The position numbers and the translations under genes were made by a program. A stretch of DNA of 64,000 bases from Mammaliicoccus sciuri (lineage in GTDB: Bacteria > Bacillota > Bacilli > Staphylococcales > Staphylococcaceae), in assembly GCF_002901825.1 (NCBI RefSeq), contig NZ_PPQD01000007.1, positions 16,241-80,240 of the forward strand, in the 5' to 3' direction. Below are positions 54,536 to 63,765 of this stretch, piece after piece (the stretch's first letter is position 1; each line of letters begins with the position of its first letter). The notes beneath the pieces are model-generated. The model made no database searches. It saw only the letters and a list, made by a program, of their open reading frames with translations, and was not told the DNA's origin.

Positions 54536-55039
54536 ATGGAGTATAGAATGGCCACAATTAATGATGTACAAGGTATTATAAAAGTTTGTTCTGATGGATA
54601 TCATGTGACATATAAAGATATACTACCTGAAAAATACATCACACAAATTATTAATGAATTTTATAATGAACAACGGGTTTCTAACGAAATAACGCATATT
54701 GATCAATATTGGAATGGATGGTTTGTTGCTGAAGATAATGGACAAATTGTTGGCGCTGGTGGCGGCGGTTTTAGAGAACCACATATCTCTGAATTATATG
54801 TCCTATACTTGGATCCAACGCGTAAACGAGAAGGCATCGGTTCGTGTTTATTAAATATTATTACAGAAGATCAAATAAAAAGAGGTGCTAAAGAACAATG
54901 GGTTTCAGTAAGTAAAGGAAACCATATGGGAATTCCTTTTTATGAAGCCAAAGAATTTAAATACCAATATGAAAAACCAATGTATACTCTACCAGAAAAT
55001 GAAAACTACATTTCATTAAAATACAAACGTCAATTATAA
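54536..55039 (+). CDS. GNAT-family N-acetyltransferase
   Basis: A 167-residue GNAT acetyltransferase. The core is GWFVAEDNGQIVGAGGGG, then ISELYVLYLDPTRKREGIGSCLL with the acetyl-CoA binding R/K-x-x-G-I/x-G-S loop, and the C-terminal GNHMGIPFYEAKEFKYQYEK. The substrate is unknown. The ATG at 54536, five bases after AAGGTGA, is preferred over the in-frame ATG at 54521, which overlaps that site. It is followed 13 bases later by an LLM-class oxidoreductase gene, so the two are probably co-transcribed. Confidence 0.85.
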   Translation: MEYRMATINDVQGIIKVCSDGYHVTYKDILPEKYITQIINEFYNEQRVSNEITHIDQYWNGWFVAEDNGQIVGAGGGGFREPHISELYVLYLDPTRKREGIGSCLLNIITEDQIKRGAKEQWVSVSKGNHMGIPFYEAKEFKYQYEKPMYTLPENENYISLKYKRQL

Positions 55040-55052
55040 GGAGCGTTATAAC

Positions 55053-56048
55053 GTGAAATTAAGTGTATTAGATCAAGCACCCATTTCTAAAGGAAGTACG
55101 CCTGAAGAAACATTACAAAATACTATCGCATTAGCACAATGGACTGAGTCGTTAGGTTATCACAGATATTGGGTTGCTGAACACCACAATACGAGTGGTC
55201 TTGCAAGTTCATCACCAGAAATCTTGATGACTCAAATTGCAGCTTCAACTAAACATATTCGAGTTGGCTCTGGTGGCATATTATTACCACAATATAACCC
55301 TTATAAAATTGCAGAGAATGGTAAGACTTTATCTGCATTATTTCCTAACCGTATCGACTTAGGATTTGGTAATTCACCAGGTGGTTCTCCAATTACACAA
55401 AAAGCTTTAACTGATGATCATATTAAACCAATTGAAGACTTTTACAGACAAGCATCTGACTTACAAGGATTCTTGCATAACTCGTTACCTAGAGATCATA
55501 AATTTAGACTCGTTAAAGCAGGACCACGCATAGACAATCCACCAACAATGTGGTTATTAGGTTTAACTGAAAATGGTGCTAGAAACGCAGCACAACTAGG
55601 AATTGGATTTGTATTCGGTCACTTTATAAATCCTAAATATAAAGAAATCGCAATGAAGCGCTATTATGAAGACTTTATACCATCCGTTAATATGAAAGAA
55701 CCAACAGCCATTGTTTGTATTTTTGTAGTATGCGCAGAGACAGACGAAGCAGCAGAACAATTAGCCATTTCACAAGACAAATGGTTATTAAACGTAGGTA
55801 AAGGATTAGGAACAAAAGTTCAACCACCAGAAGAAATCAATATAGACGATTATACAGAAGAAGAATTAGAACTCATTAAGACGAATCGAAAAAGAAGTAT
55901 TATAGGTTCACCACAAACAGTAAGAAAGCAACTTAATCAACTAGCAGAAGAATATCAAACTAACGAATTTATGATTATAACAAATATTTATGATTTCGAA
56001 GCCAAGAAAAAATCATATCAATTACTAGCAGAAGAAATCTTGGCATAA
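55053..56048 (+). CDS. LLM-class flavin-dependent oxidoreductase
   Basis: A 331-residue luciferase-like mono-oxygenase family protein. The N-terminal LSVLDQAPISKGSTPEETL, LGYHRYWVAEHHNTSGLASS and IRVGSGGILLPQYNPYKIAE blocks are typical of the MsnO8 or YtmO-like subgroup, with an F(M)N-binding barrel. The GTG start follows AAGGAGCG. The natural substrate is unknown. It follows the GNAT gene as a two-gene unit and ends before the 40-bp repeat array. Confidence 0.88.
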   Translation: MKLSVLDQAPISKGSTPEETLQNTIALAQWTESLGYHRYWVAEHHNTSGLASSSPEILMTQIAASTKHIRVGSGGILLPQYNPYKIAENGKTLSALFPNRIDLGFGNSPGGSPITQKALTDDHIKPIEDFYRQASDLQGFLHNSLPRDHKFRLVKAGPRIDNPPTMWLLGLTENGARNAAQLGIGFVFGHFINPKYKEIAMKRYYEDFIPSVNMKEPTAIVCIFVVCAETDEAAEQLAISQDKWLLNVGKGLGTKVQPPEEINIDDYTEEELELIKTNRKRSIIGSPQTVRKQLNQLAEEYQTNEFMIITNIYDFEAKKKSYQLLAEEILA

Positions 56049-56105
56049 ATGAGATTTGCTGGAGAAGATTTGGGATGTGTATTGAGATCTGTGCTGGGAT
56101 GTAAC

Positions 56106-56416
56106 TTCCATTATTCTGAATTCTAGTAATTAGAATCCGCTAACTTCCATTATTCTGAATTCTGGTTGATAGATGAGCGCTCATTTAGAGACATTTCTCG
56201 GAATTATGTCCCTAACGACACCTCTTACGGACATTTCTCGGAATTCTGTCCCTAACGACACCTCTTACGGACATTTCTCGGAATTCTGTCCCTAACGACA
56301 CCTCTTACGGACACTTCTCGGAATTCTGTCCCTAACGACACCTCTTACGGACATTTCTCAGAATTCTGTCCCTAACGACACCTCTTACGGACATTTCTCG
56401 GAATTCTGTCCCTAAC
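56106..56416. repeat. Repeat family C: tandem 40-bp array (6 units) plus two leader units
   Basis: Six units of exactly 40 bp start at 56181, 56221, 56261, 56301, 56341 and 56381. Each contains TTACGGACA and TGTCCCTAA arms (one C-C mismatch) around TTTCTCGGAATTC; the first unit is divergent. Two copies of CATTATTCTGAATTCT (56109 and 56148, 39 bp apart) precede them and match the first half of the solo elements at 20047 and 47431. It fills the gap between the converging LLM oxidoreductase and rocA genes. The units are almost identical, so recent amplification is likely. Confidence 0.95.
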
Positions 56417-56440
56417 AAATCAAAATACGCATCAAAAAGA

Positions 56441-56479
56441 AAGAACCTGAGGCACATCGTGTGCCTCAGGTTCTCTTAA
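56441..56479. terminator. Terminator of rocA
   Basis: AGAACCTGAGGCACA and TGTGCCTCAGGTTCT form a 15-pair perfect stem with a three-base loop; T-rich sequence follows on the minus strand. Confidence 0.92.
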
Positions 56480-56485
56480 TCTATA

Positions 56486-58036
56486 CTAGAATTGTTCTGA
56501 TAAGATTTTTTGTTCTAAGAAGTTTAGCATATAGTCTGGGCTACCTGTCTTAGCATCTGTTCCTGACATTTTGAAGCCTCCGAATGGATGATAACCTACT
56601 ACTGCTGATGTACAACCTCTGTTCAAGTATAAGTTACCTACGTCATAATCTTCACATGCTTGTCTCCAATGTTCACGATTATTTGTAATGACTGCTCCTG
56701 TTAATCCGTAATCTGTGTCATTAGCAATTTCTAATAATTCTTCAAAGTTATCGCCTTTAGTGAAGCCAACAACTGGTCCGAAGATTTCTTCTTGCATAAT
56801 TTGATCACTTGATTTAAGTCCAGAAATGATTGTTGGATGTACGAAATAACCTTTACTGTCATCAGTCTTACCGCCAACTTCTAGCTTACCTTCTTTACTA
56901 CCAATTTCGATATAATTTTTAATTTTATCAAATTGTTTTTTATTAATAACTGGTCCCATGTATACATCAGAACCGCCTTCTGTGTGATTAATTGAAAGTT
57001 CTTTTGTTAATGCGATTGATTTTTCTAGAACTTCATCATAAACATCTTTGTGCACGATTGCTCTTGAACATGCAGAACATTTTTGACCAGAAAAGCCAAA
57101 TGCAGAATCTACAATTGCTTTAGCTGCTAAATCAGTATCTGTATTTTCATCAACTATAATTGCATCTTTACCGCCCATTTCAGCGATAACACGTTTTAAG
57201 AAGTTTTGGCCTTCTTGAACTTTAGCTGCTCTTTCAAAAATACGTGTACCTGTTGCTCTTGAACCAGTAAATGTTACAAAGTGCGTATCTTTATGATCAA
57301 CTAAGTAATCACCGATTTCTTTCGGATCACCTGGTACAAAGTTTACAACGCCTTTCGGAAGACCTGCTTCTTCTAAAATTTCCATTAATTTATATGCAAT
57401 TAATGGTGTATCTTCTGCTGGTTTAAGTAATACTGTATTACCTGCAATAATAGGTGCAACTGTCGTACCTGTCATAATTGCAAATGGGAAGTTCCAAGGT
57501 GGAATTGTAACACCAGGACCCATTGGTTTATAAATATATTGGTTATGCTCCCCTTCTCTATCAAAGACTGGCTTACCATTAGCCAATTCCATCATAGAAC
57601 GCGCATAATATTCAATAAAATCAATACCTTCATTTGTATCTCCATCTGCTTCATTCCATGGCTTACCTGCTTCATAAACCATTAATGCAGAAAGTTCATG
57701 TTTTCTTCTGCGAATTATAGCAGAGACTCTGATTAATAATTCGGCTCTTTCTTTATGAGACCATTTTCTCCAAGTCTTATAGGCTTCTTTAGCCGCTTCC
57801 ATCGCTTGGTCAACTTGTTCTTTAGAAGCTTTTGAAATTGTACCTAGTACTTGTTGGTGGTTTGCAGGATCTACAGATTCAAACTTATCATCTGTATAAA
57901 TCTTCTCACCATTAATTACTAGAGGAATTTCTTTCCCAAATTCAGATTTAACTTTTATTAATGCATCTTTAAACGCTTGTTGATTCTCTTGATTTGTAAA
58001 ATCTGTTGCTGGTTCATTGTGAAATTCTACTACCAT
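56486..58036 (-). CDS. rocA: 1-pyrroline-5-carboxylate dehydrogenase
   Basis: A 516-residue aldehyde dehydrogenase that oxidises glutamate semialdehyde/P5C to glutamate in proline and arginine breakdown. Active-site features are present: the cysteine in [15 protein letters not shown], the general-base glutamate in [13 protein letters not shown], the NAD site [11 protein letters not shown] and the C-terminal [21 protein letters not shown] parts. Length agrees with staphylococcal RocA (about 514). It has the start motif VVEFHNEP and AGGAGG upstream. It is monocistronic. Confidence 0.94.
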   Translation of the reverse strand: MVVEFHNEPATDFTNQENQQAFKDALIKVKSEFGKEIPLVINGEKIYTDDKFESVDPANHQQVLGTISKASKEQVDQAMEAAKEAYKTWRKWSHKERAELLIRVSAIIRRRKHELSALMVYEAGKPWNEADGDTNEGIDFIEYYARSMMELANGKPVFDREGEHNQYIYKPMGPGVTIPPWNFPFAIMTGTTVAPIIAGNTVLLKPAEDTPLIAYKLMEILEEAGLPKGVVNFVPGDPKEIGDYLVDHKDTHFVTFTGSRATGTRIFERAAKVQEGQNFLKRVIAEMGGKDAIIVDENTDTDLAAKAIVDSAFGFSGQKCSACSRAIVHKDVYDEVLEKSIALTKELSINHTEGGSDVYMGPVINKKQFDKIKNYIEIGSKEGKLEVGGKTDDSKGYFVHPTIISGLKSSDQIMQEEIFGPVVGFTKGDNFEELLEIANDTDYGLTGAVITNNREHWRQACEDYDVGNLYLNRGCTSAVVGYHPFGGFKMSGTDAKTGSPDYMLNFLEQKILSEQF

Positions 58037-58265
58037 CCTTCATACCTCCTAAAAATATAAACCTAATAAGAGATAAATACCTCTTATAAAACATTTTACT
58101 ATTGTATTTTAAAAATTATCAAGTAAAGGGCTTTCATAAAAAAATGATTATTATTCAAAAATCTTATAATCCCTATAACAGCAGTACTTTAGAGAGTCAC
58201 ACATACAAAAATGATGAGACATCTCAAGATGCCTCATCATTACTCAAATAGAGAAATTATACACT
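58037..58265. other. Gap between mmuM and rocA
   Basis: The promoter region of rocA lies near 58050-58130 and is AT-rich. A terminator hairpin of mmuM (ATGATGAGACATCT with AGATGCCTCATCAT) is at 58210-58243. Confidence 0.6.
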
Positions 58266-59168
58266 TTATTTAATAGCTTGATGTATGTGTTGAATATCTT
58301 GTGGCGTTGTTTCACAACATCCACCTACTATTTGAACGCCTTGCGATATCCACTCTTTAGACTTTTGAGCAAGCAATGCATGATCTCCTTGACCTACCCA
58401 AACTTTTTCTACTGGATCAAATGTCTTACCACCATTCGGATAAACAGCAATGACTTGTGGTAATGCTGTTAATCCCTTTTTAATTGCTTTATCAACACTT
58501 TCAATCTTTGAACAATTCACGCCAAATACAGGCAGTCGCTCTTCATAGTCTTTAATATATTGGCATACTGTCTCAAATTCAGTACCATCGGATAGATTAC
58601 CTTCATCACTTACGGTACATGATATCCAGAATGTGATGTCATCTGAATATTGAGGAATGATATGTTCAACGATTGATTTAATTTCATTAAAGTTAGGCAC
58701 CGTTTCAAATACAAAATCATATATACCTCTATCAATAAGTGCTTGAATACGTGCTTGATGAAAGTCAATATAATCTTCTATAGATACTTCATATGCTCCA
58801 GTATATTCTGAGCCATCACTTAAATATGCGCCGTATGGGCCTAAACTGCCTACTATAACTTGTTCATCTGTCACAGATGCTTTTATTTGTTCGACAGCAA
58901 CATCAAATAAATGTTTTATTTCTGACGTTTGCATACCAATAGATTCAAATGTAGCAAAGCTTGCTTGATAAGTACTTGTTAATACAATATCAGCACCTGC
59001 ATCTGTAAATGCTTGATGCGCTTGTTTCACTTTATTAGGTTCATGAATGATTACTTCACTAGACCATAATGACGAATTCAAATCACATCCATAACCTTCT
59101 AATGTTGTGGCTAATCCACCATCTAATACTAAAGTGCGTTCTTGTTTAATTTTATTCAGAAGTCTCAA
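58266..59168 (-). CDS. mmuM: Homocysteine S-methyltransferase
   Basis: A 300-residue zinc-dependent homocysteine methyltransferase. DGGLATTLEGYGCDL marks the N-terminus. The three zinc cysteines are in FGVNCSKIE and VGGCCETTP. It transfers a methyl group from S-methylmethionine to homocysteine, yielding two methionines. The TTG start overlaps the end of the permease gene by 17 bases, so the two genes form a tight mmuPM operon. Confidence 0.92.
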   Translation of the reverse strand: MRLLNKIKQERTLVLDGGLATTLEGYGCDLNSSLWSSEVIIHEPNKVKQAHQAFTDAGADIVLTSTYQASFATFESIGMQTSEIKHLFDVAVEQIKASVTDEQVIVGSLGPYGAYLSDGSEYTGAYEVSIEDYIDFHQARIQALIDRGIYDFVFETVPNFNEIKSIVEHIIPQYSDDITFWISCTVSDEGNLSDGTEFETVCQYIKDYEERLPVFGVNCSKIESVDKAIKKGLTALPQVIAVYPNGGKTFDPVEKVWVGQGDHALLAQKSKEWISQGVQIVGGCCETTPQDIQHIHQAIK

Positions 59169-60507
59169 TGATCTGACCGTCCTTTTTATGATATTTTACA
59201 AAATAAAATACAATCGCAATAATCGCAAACGGAATACCGAAATATAATGCTGGTGATTGGTTCGGATCAAAAATCATACCAATACATGACACTAAACAAA
59301 GTATAAAGCCAATGATTGGTACACTTTGATGAATTTTCAAATGTTTATTTGCTCGTTTCGCATTGAAATAAGATAAACAAATACTCATCCATACGATTAC
59401 GACAGCTAAACCTGCTATAGAAACGAGTACGATATATAATGTATCCGCAGTATAAATACTTGAGAATAATGCCAGTAAACCACCACACATACTAAAAATA
59501 GTAGCGCGTATCGGCATTTGATGTTTGTTTAGTTTCTTAAAATAATTAGGGAACATGCCTTCATTTGAAAGACTCCAAACCATTCGACTAGCTGCATATA
59601 ACCCTGAATTGGCCGCTGATAATAATGCGGTAATAATGACTAAATTCATAATATCACCAGCATACGGGATACCCATATTTTGAAAGATAACAACAAATGG
59701 ACTTTCTAATGATTTCCCTTGATAACTCGGTATGAGAATAGAAATAATAACCATCGTTCCAATGAAGAAAATAATTAATCGCCATAACGTTGCATTAATT
59801 GCTTTCGGAATTACTTTTTTAGGATTTTTCGTTTCACCTGCTGCAATACCTATCAGTTCAGTACCACTAAATGCATAGTTAACAGCTAACATCGTTAAGA
59901 ATACGGCGCCTAAACCATTTGGAAATGTTGGATTCGTATATCGTGATTTAATTGTATCTAGACCGCTATAACCACTGTAGTGAATAAGCCCGAATAACGT
60001 GAGAGCGCCTAAACAAATAAACAGTATGATAGCTAAGACTTTCACTAAAGAAAAATAAAATTCAACTTCAGCGTAGAATTTCGTAGATACAATATTAAAA
60101 GCTAAGACAAGTATAATCGCAATACTTGAAAATATGTATACAGGTACATCCGGTAGCCACTTTTGCATTAAAATACCCACTGCCGTAAATTCAGAACCAA
60201 GTGCTACTGTCCATGTTAACCAATAAAACCAAGCGACTATATATCCTATTGAAGGATGTATATATTTTGAAGCATATACATGAAATCCACCTGTCACCGG
60301 ATGTTCAATCGCTAATTGTCCGAGACATAGCATAACGAGATACACGAGAATAGCACCAACCACATAAGATAACATCGTACCTAAGGGACCCGCTTGTTGC
60401 AATGTATAACCAGAACTTAAAAATAACCCTGTCCCAATTACACCACCAAAACTTAATAACATAATATGTCGTTGTTTCATATCACGTTTATATGACTGAT
60501 TTGACAC
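59152..60507 (-). CDS. mmuP: S-methylmethionine permease
   Basis: A 451-residue APC-family amino-acid permease with twelve helices. KRDMKQRHIMLLSFGGVIGTGLF is the first-helix signature (GGVIGTGLF). VTGGFHVYASKYIHPSIG and NYAFSGTELIGIAAGE are typical of the group. Pairing with mmuM supports S-methylmethionine as substrate. The frame opens at 60543, but GAAGG six bases before the GTG at 60505-60507 fixes the likely start. A promoter with TTGACT and TATAAA (15-base spacer, 60545-60571) lies directly upstream, so the operon is independent of the DsbA-like gene. Confidence 0.88.
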   Translation of the reverse strand: MSNQSYKRDMKQRHIMLLSFGGVIGTGLFLSSGYTLQQAGPLGTMLSYVVGAILVYLVMLCLGQLAIEHPVTGGFHVYASKYIHPSIGYIVAWFYWLTWTVALGSEFTAVGILMQKWLPDVPVYIFSSIAIILVLAFNIVSTKFYAEVEFYFSLVKVLAIILFICLGALTLFGLIHYSGYSGLDTIKSRYTNPTFPNGLGAVFLTMLAVNYAFSGTELIGIAAGETKNPKKVIPKAINATLWRLIIFFIGTMVIISILIPSYQGKSLESPFVVIFQNMGIPYAGDIMNLVIITALLSAANSGLYAASRMVWSLSNEGMFPNYFKKLNKHQMPIRATIFSMCGGLLALFSSIYTADTLYIVLVSIAGLAVVIVWMSICLSYFNAKRANKHLKIHQSVPIIGFILCLVSCIGMIFDPNQSPALYFGIPFAIIAIVFYFVKYHKKDGQIIETSE

Positions 60508-60544
60508 GATATACCTTCTCTCTAAAATTAAAAATATCTTCAAT

Positions 60545-60571
60545 TTTATATCTTTCGAATAATTCAGTCAA
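60545..60571 (-). promoter_or_regulatory. Promoter of mmuP-mmuM
   Basis: On the minus strand TTGACT (60566-60571) and TATAAA (60545-60550) have a 15-base spacer. They lie between the preceding terminator and the mmuP start codon. No methionine riboswitch or T-box structure is visible here. Confidence 0.6.
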
Positions 60572-60595
60572 CTTATAATTTTCTGTAAATATAAA

Positions 60596-60643
60596 AAAAC
60601 CTCTGTATAGTATGGTTTTTATAGCATACTATACAAAGGTTTT
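60596..60643 (-). terminator. Terminator of the DsbA-like gene
   Basis: AACCTCTGTATAGTATG and CATACTATACAAAGGTT form a long stem with one mismatch region; a T run follows on the minus strand, 85 bases beyond the stop codon. Confidence 0.85.
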
Positions 60644-60650
60644 AGGTCAG

Positions 60651-60716
60651 AAGTCTTCGTGCGTTACACCCTGATTTTGTACCTTTGCGCACTATATCTT
60701 GCAGTCTTCGTGCGTT
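60651..60716. repeat. 51-bp repeat family A, second locus
   Basis: AGTCTTCGTGCGTT occurs at 60652 and 60703, 51 bp apart, with CTGATTTTG and GCGCACTATATCTTGC between. GCGCAC and GTGCGT are inverted arms. This is the same period and loop (AGTCTT before the right arm) as the locus at 16538-16674. It lies just after the DsbA-like gene. Confidence 0.8.
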
Positions 60717-60728
60717 CTCACCACTTCA

Positions 60729-61241
60729 TCATATACCTTCTAATGCATTTCTTAATTTTTCTTGTATCGTCTCTTTACCATCTTCTACAGGATTAAATTC
60801 AAATTTTTCATCATTTATAAAAACGGTTGGCACGCCTTTAATCCCTCTTTCAAATGTTTCTTGCATAATGGCTAAGGATCGATCGTCTGCATTTTTTTGT
60901 GGTGATAATCCTAATTCATGTTCCATTTTTCTTTCTATCGTTTCAAAATTCAATGTCCATTCGTCTTGTGTTTCATATAGGTGTCTTACTATTTTAAAAC
61001 TTTCTTCGGGGTCATCGTAATCCAAATAAATATTCGCAACAGTTCCTTTGAGCAGTCTTTGTTTCGTCTTATCAAAATGCTTGACGATATATTGTACTTT
61101 ATTCTCATTAATATAAGGTTCTAAAACTTCGTCAGCTGCTGCAAAATAATTTAAACAATATGGGCATGCAAAATTAATAAATGCCTCTATTGTTATGTTT
61201 GCGTCTTTGCTTCCTACTGTTAAATGTTGGATTTCTGTCAT
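60729..61241 (-). CDS. Cytoplasmic DsbA-like thioredoxin-fold protein
   Basis: A 170-residue thioredoxin-fold protein of the DsbA-like (DSBA oxidoreductase) group with the redox motif CPYC in FINFACPYCLNYF (residues about 26-29) and the cis-proline loop GVPTVFINDEKFEF. No signal peptide or lipobox is present, so it probably works in the cytoplasm. Redox role or partner is not known. It stands alone with its own terminator, and starts at an ATG after AGGAGG. Confidence 0.85.
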   Translation of the reverse strand: MTEIQHLTVGSKDANITIEAFINFACPYCLNYFAAADEVLEPYINENKVQYIVKHFDKTKQRLLKGTVANIYLDYDDPEESFKIVRHLYETQDEWTLNFETIERKMEHELGLSPQKNADDRSLAIMQETFERGIKGVPTVFINDEKFEFNPVEDGKETIQEKLRNALEGI

Positions 61242-61343
61242 AACGTTACCTCCTATATGTTGTTATACTTATTTAACCATTTCACAGCCGATAAAGCGAA
61301 TGATTATATTCAGAATTGTTCACCAATTTGAAGATATACAAAA

Positions 61344-61376
61344 AAACACTTCATAACAAAGTTATGAAGTGTTTAA
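61344..61376 (-). terminator. Terminator of the cold-shock gene
   Basis: AACACTTCATAAC and GTTATGAAGTGTT form a 13-pair stem with a three-base loop; TTTTTTT follows on the minus strand. Confidence 0.9.
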
Positions 61377-61390
61377 CTAATGGTTAAATA

Positions 61391-61591
61391 TTAGTTTTTG
61401 ATAACGTTAACTGCTTGAGGTCCACGTTGTCCTTCTTCGATATCGAAAGTAACTGAAGCACCTTCGTCTAATGATTTGTAACCTTCAGTTTGGATAGATG
61501 AGAAATGTACGAATACGTCGTTACCATTTTCTCCTTCGATAAATCCGTAACCTTTTTCTGCGTTAAACCATTTTACTGTACCTTTATTCAT
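61391..61591 (-). CDS. cspA: CspA-family cold shock protein
   Basis: A 66-residue single cold-shock domain. Both RNA-binding motifs are present: KGYGFIEG (RNP1) and DVFVHFSS (RNP2). It acts as an RNA chaperone. The frame opens at 61633, but AGGAGG lies nine bases before the ATG at 61589-61591, giving the family start [14 protein letters not shown]. The 5' region between 61592 and about 61730 has no ORF and is long, as usual for csp transcripts, whose leaders regulate translation at low temperature. The symbol denotes the family; other csp paralogues exist in staphylococci. Confidence 0.94.
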   Translation of the reverse strand: MNKGTVKWFNAEKGYGFIEGENGNDVFVHFSSIQTEGYKSLDEGASVTFDIEEGQRGPQAVNVIKN

Positions 61592-61796
61592 AATAAAAGT
61601 CCTCCTATTGTGCTTTTGCACGTATATTTGCAATAATCAATCTTCAAACTTAAATGGACTTTATTAACTATGAATAAAACTACCAATTAATTTAATCTCG
61701 AAATATCACTTGCTACCTACTATACGCTATAAATGATTGAAAGTAAAGCTTTATGTTAAATTAAACTTTTATTTTACTTTTATCCTGTGTTAAAAC

Positions 61797-62483
61797 CTAT
61801 AAATAATACTTGTCTATCACTTTTAAAGATTCATCTAATTCATATATTAATGGTGCGCCTGTTTTGATTTCTAAGTTTGAAATTTCATCATCTGGAATAT
61901 CTTCTAAATACTTAATCAGTGCTCTTAAAGAATTACCATGTGCAGAAACTAAAGTCGTTTGATGGTTTAATAAACTTGTTGAAATATGATCTATCCAATA
62001 TGGAATAACTCTATCCAATGTATCTTTAAGACTTTCAGTAACAGGCATGATTCTTCTATCTAACATTTCATATCTTCTATCATTCAAGTATTCTTCTCGT
62101 AATTTTTCATCCGCTTCTGGAGGTCTTGTATCATAAGAACGTCTCCAAATATGAACTTGTTCTTCACCATATTCTTCACGTACTTGATCTTTATTTTTAC
62201 CTTGAAGACCACCATAGTGACGCTCATTTAAGCGCCACGTTTTGTAAACAGGTATCCAAAGTTGGTGAGAATACTTCAATAATAAATATGTGGTTTCAAT
62301 TGCTCTTGTTAAAAGTGATGTATACACAACATCTATTTCGATATTTTGTTTTAATAATTTTTCACCTGAGATTCTCGCTTCATTATACCCTTGCTCTGAT
62401 AACTCTACATCTGCCCAACCTGTAAATAAATTTTTCGCATTCCATTCACTTTGCCCATGTCGACATAAAATTAATTTTGGCAT
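61797..62483 (-). CDS. gpmA: 2,3-bisphosphoglycerate-dependent phosphoglycerate mutase
   Basis: A 228-residue histidine phosphatase-fold mutase that interconverts 3- and 2-phosphoglycerate. The catalytic histidine lies in LCRHGQSEWN (His9), with FTGWADVELSEQG, the acid region RLNERHYGGLQGKN and the second histidine in VSAHGNSLRALIKYLE. Length agrees with GpmA. It is monocistronic; an ATG at 62481-62483 follows GGAGCG. A weak inverted repeat near 61740-61783 may be its terminator. Confidence 0.93.
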   Translation of the reverse strand: MPKLILCRHGQSEWNAKNLFTGWADVELSEQGYNEARISGEKLLKQNIEIDVVYTSLLTRAIETTYLLLKYSHQLWIPVYKTWRLNERHYGGLQGKNKDQVREEYGEEQVHIWRRSYDTRPPEADEKLREEYLNDRRYEMLDRRIMPVTESLKDTLDRVIPYWIDHISTSLLNHQTTLVSAHGNSLRALIKYLEDIPDDEISNLEIKTGAPLIYELDESLKVIDKYYL

Positions 62484-62633
62484 ATGATTCGCTCCAATCT
62501 TTTAATTGTTAAGTCTATTGAACCACTAATTGTAAATTTTTAAAAATAAAAAGACCTTCCGATAGCATTTCAAAATATCCAAATCAGTTCTATAATAAAT
62601 ATCATCATAAAATGTTAAAAGGATTGAGTTGTC

Positions 62634-63020
62634 ATGATTTATAAATTCATAAAAATCATACTCCAAATATGTATGATTTATTTTATTACCGTACTAGGTA
62701 GTTGGATACAAGAAACATTAAACATACCTATTGCAGGTAGTATTATCGGACTTGTGATACTTTTCTTATTATTACAATTTAAAATTATAAAAGAAGAATG
62801 GATTAAAGACGGTGCAAATTTATTATTAAGTACGATGATTTTCTTTTTCATTCCATCAATCGTTGGTGCTATGAATTTAGTTAACCAAATAAACGCGCAA
62901 TTTATCTTTTTAATTGTATTAGTCATCGCAAGTACATGCATAGTTGCACTCTCATCAGGATACATAGCTGAGAAAATGTTAAAAAGCAATCATATAGAAG
63001 AAAGTGGTGATCAATCATGA
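62634..63020 (+). CDS. cidA: Holin-like murein hydrolase regulator CidA
   Basis: A 128-residue LrgA/CidA-family protein with four helices and the family patterns [40 protein letters not shown] and [15 protein letters not shown]. The final pattern matches S. aureus CidA better than LrgA. In S. aureus CidA is holin-like and promotes murein hydrolase activity and lysis. The stop overlaps cidB by four bases. A regulator gene (cidR type) is not adjacent in the window. Confidence 0.85.
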   Translation: MIYKFIKIILQICMIYFITVLGSWIQETLNIPIAGSIIGLVILFLLLQFKIIKEEWIKDGANLLLSTMIFFFIPSIVGAMNLVNQINAQFIFLIVLVIASTCIVALSSGYIAEKMLKSNHIEESGDQS

Positions 63021-63700
63021 TGATTAAAGCACTTTTAATGATTCTTTTAACAATTGTCATGTACATATTTGCATTATTTATACAGAAAAAATTCAAGATC
63101 ACCATCCTACACCCTGCACTCGTTTCATCCATTGCAATTATATGCGTACTTGTGTTGTTTGGATATAATTACAACGACTATATGGTAGGGGGTCAATGGA
63201 TTTATGACTTTTTAAATTGCACAGTTGTCTGTTTAGCATATCCACTTTATTTATATAGAAAAATGATTGTTCAACATTTTAAAGTCATTATCACAAGTGT
63301 ATTAGTTGGGATAACGATTAATATTATTTTAATGTTTACGATTTTAAATATATTCGGTTATTCGAAAGAAATGATTGCATCATTGTTGCCTAGATCTATA
63401 ACAGCAGCAGTCGGTGTACAAGTATCACAACAAATTGGCGGAATAGACAGCTTAGCCGTGTTGTTTATTATAGGTACAGGATTAATTGGAAGTATGTTGG
63501 GATCATATCTTATTAAAATAGCAAAATTCCAAACATCCATTGCCAAAGGACTCACTTATGGCAATGCATCACATGCTATTGGAACAGCCAAAATATTAGA
63601 AACTGATATCGAATCAGCAGCCTTCAGTTCAATCGGCATGATTCTAACAGCCTTAATCAGCTCAGTCGTGATACCATTGTTTGTTATATTAGTATATTGA
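63017..63700 (+). CDS. cidB: LrgB/CidB-family membrane protein CidB
   Basis: A 227-residue LrgB-family protein with seven or eight helices. The conserved block [20 protein letters not shown] and the C-terminal [20 protein letters not shown] identify it. It works with CidA in control of murein hydrolases. The ATG lies in the ATGATG overlap with the cidA stop, so translation is coupled. No terminator is seen before the following 41-bp array; transcription may run into it. Confidence 0.9.
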   Translation: MMIKALLMILLTIVMYIFALFIQKKFKITILHPALVSSIAIICVLVLFGYNYNDYMVGGQWIYDFLNCTVVCLAYPLYLYRKMIVQHFKVIITSVLVGITINIILMFTILNIFGYSKEMIASLLPRSITAAVGVQVSQQIGGIDSLAVLFIIGTGLIGSMLGSYLIKIAKFQTSIAKGLTYGNASHAIGTAKILETDIESAAFSSIGMILTALISSVVIPLFVILVY

Positions 63701-63765
63701 GAATTTAGAGATGAAGATTATACAAAGATAGAGCCTGGAGTGAGTTTGTAGGTCTGTATGAGGTG

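Noticed and set aside
60545..60643. Methionine-responsive riboswitch or T-box before mmuP
   Set aside because: The hairpin is explained as the terminator of the DsbA-like gene. A promoter lies between it and mmuP, leaving about 35 bases of leader, too short for a riboswitch.
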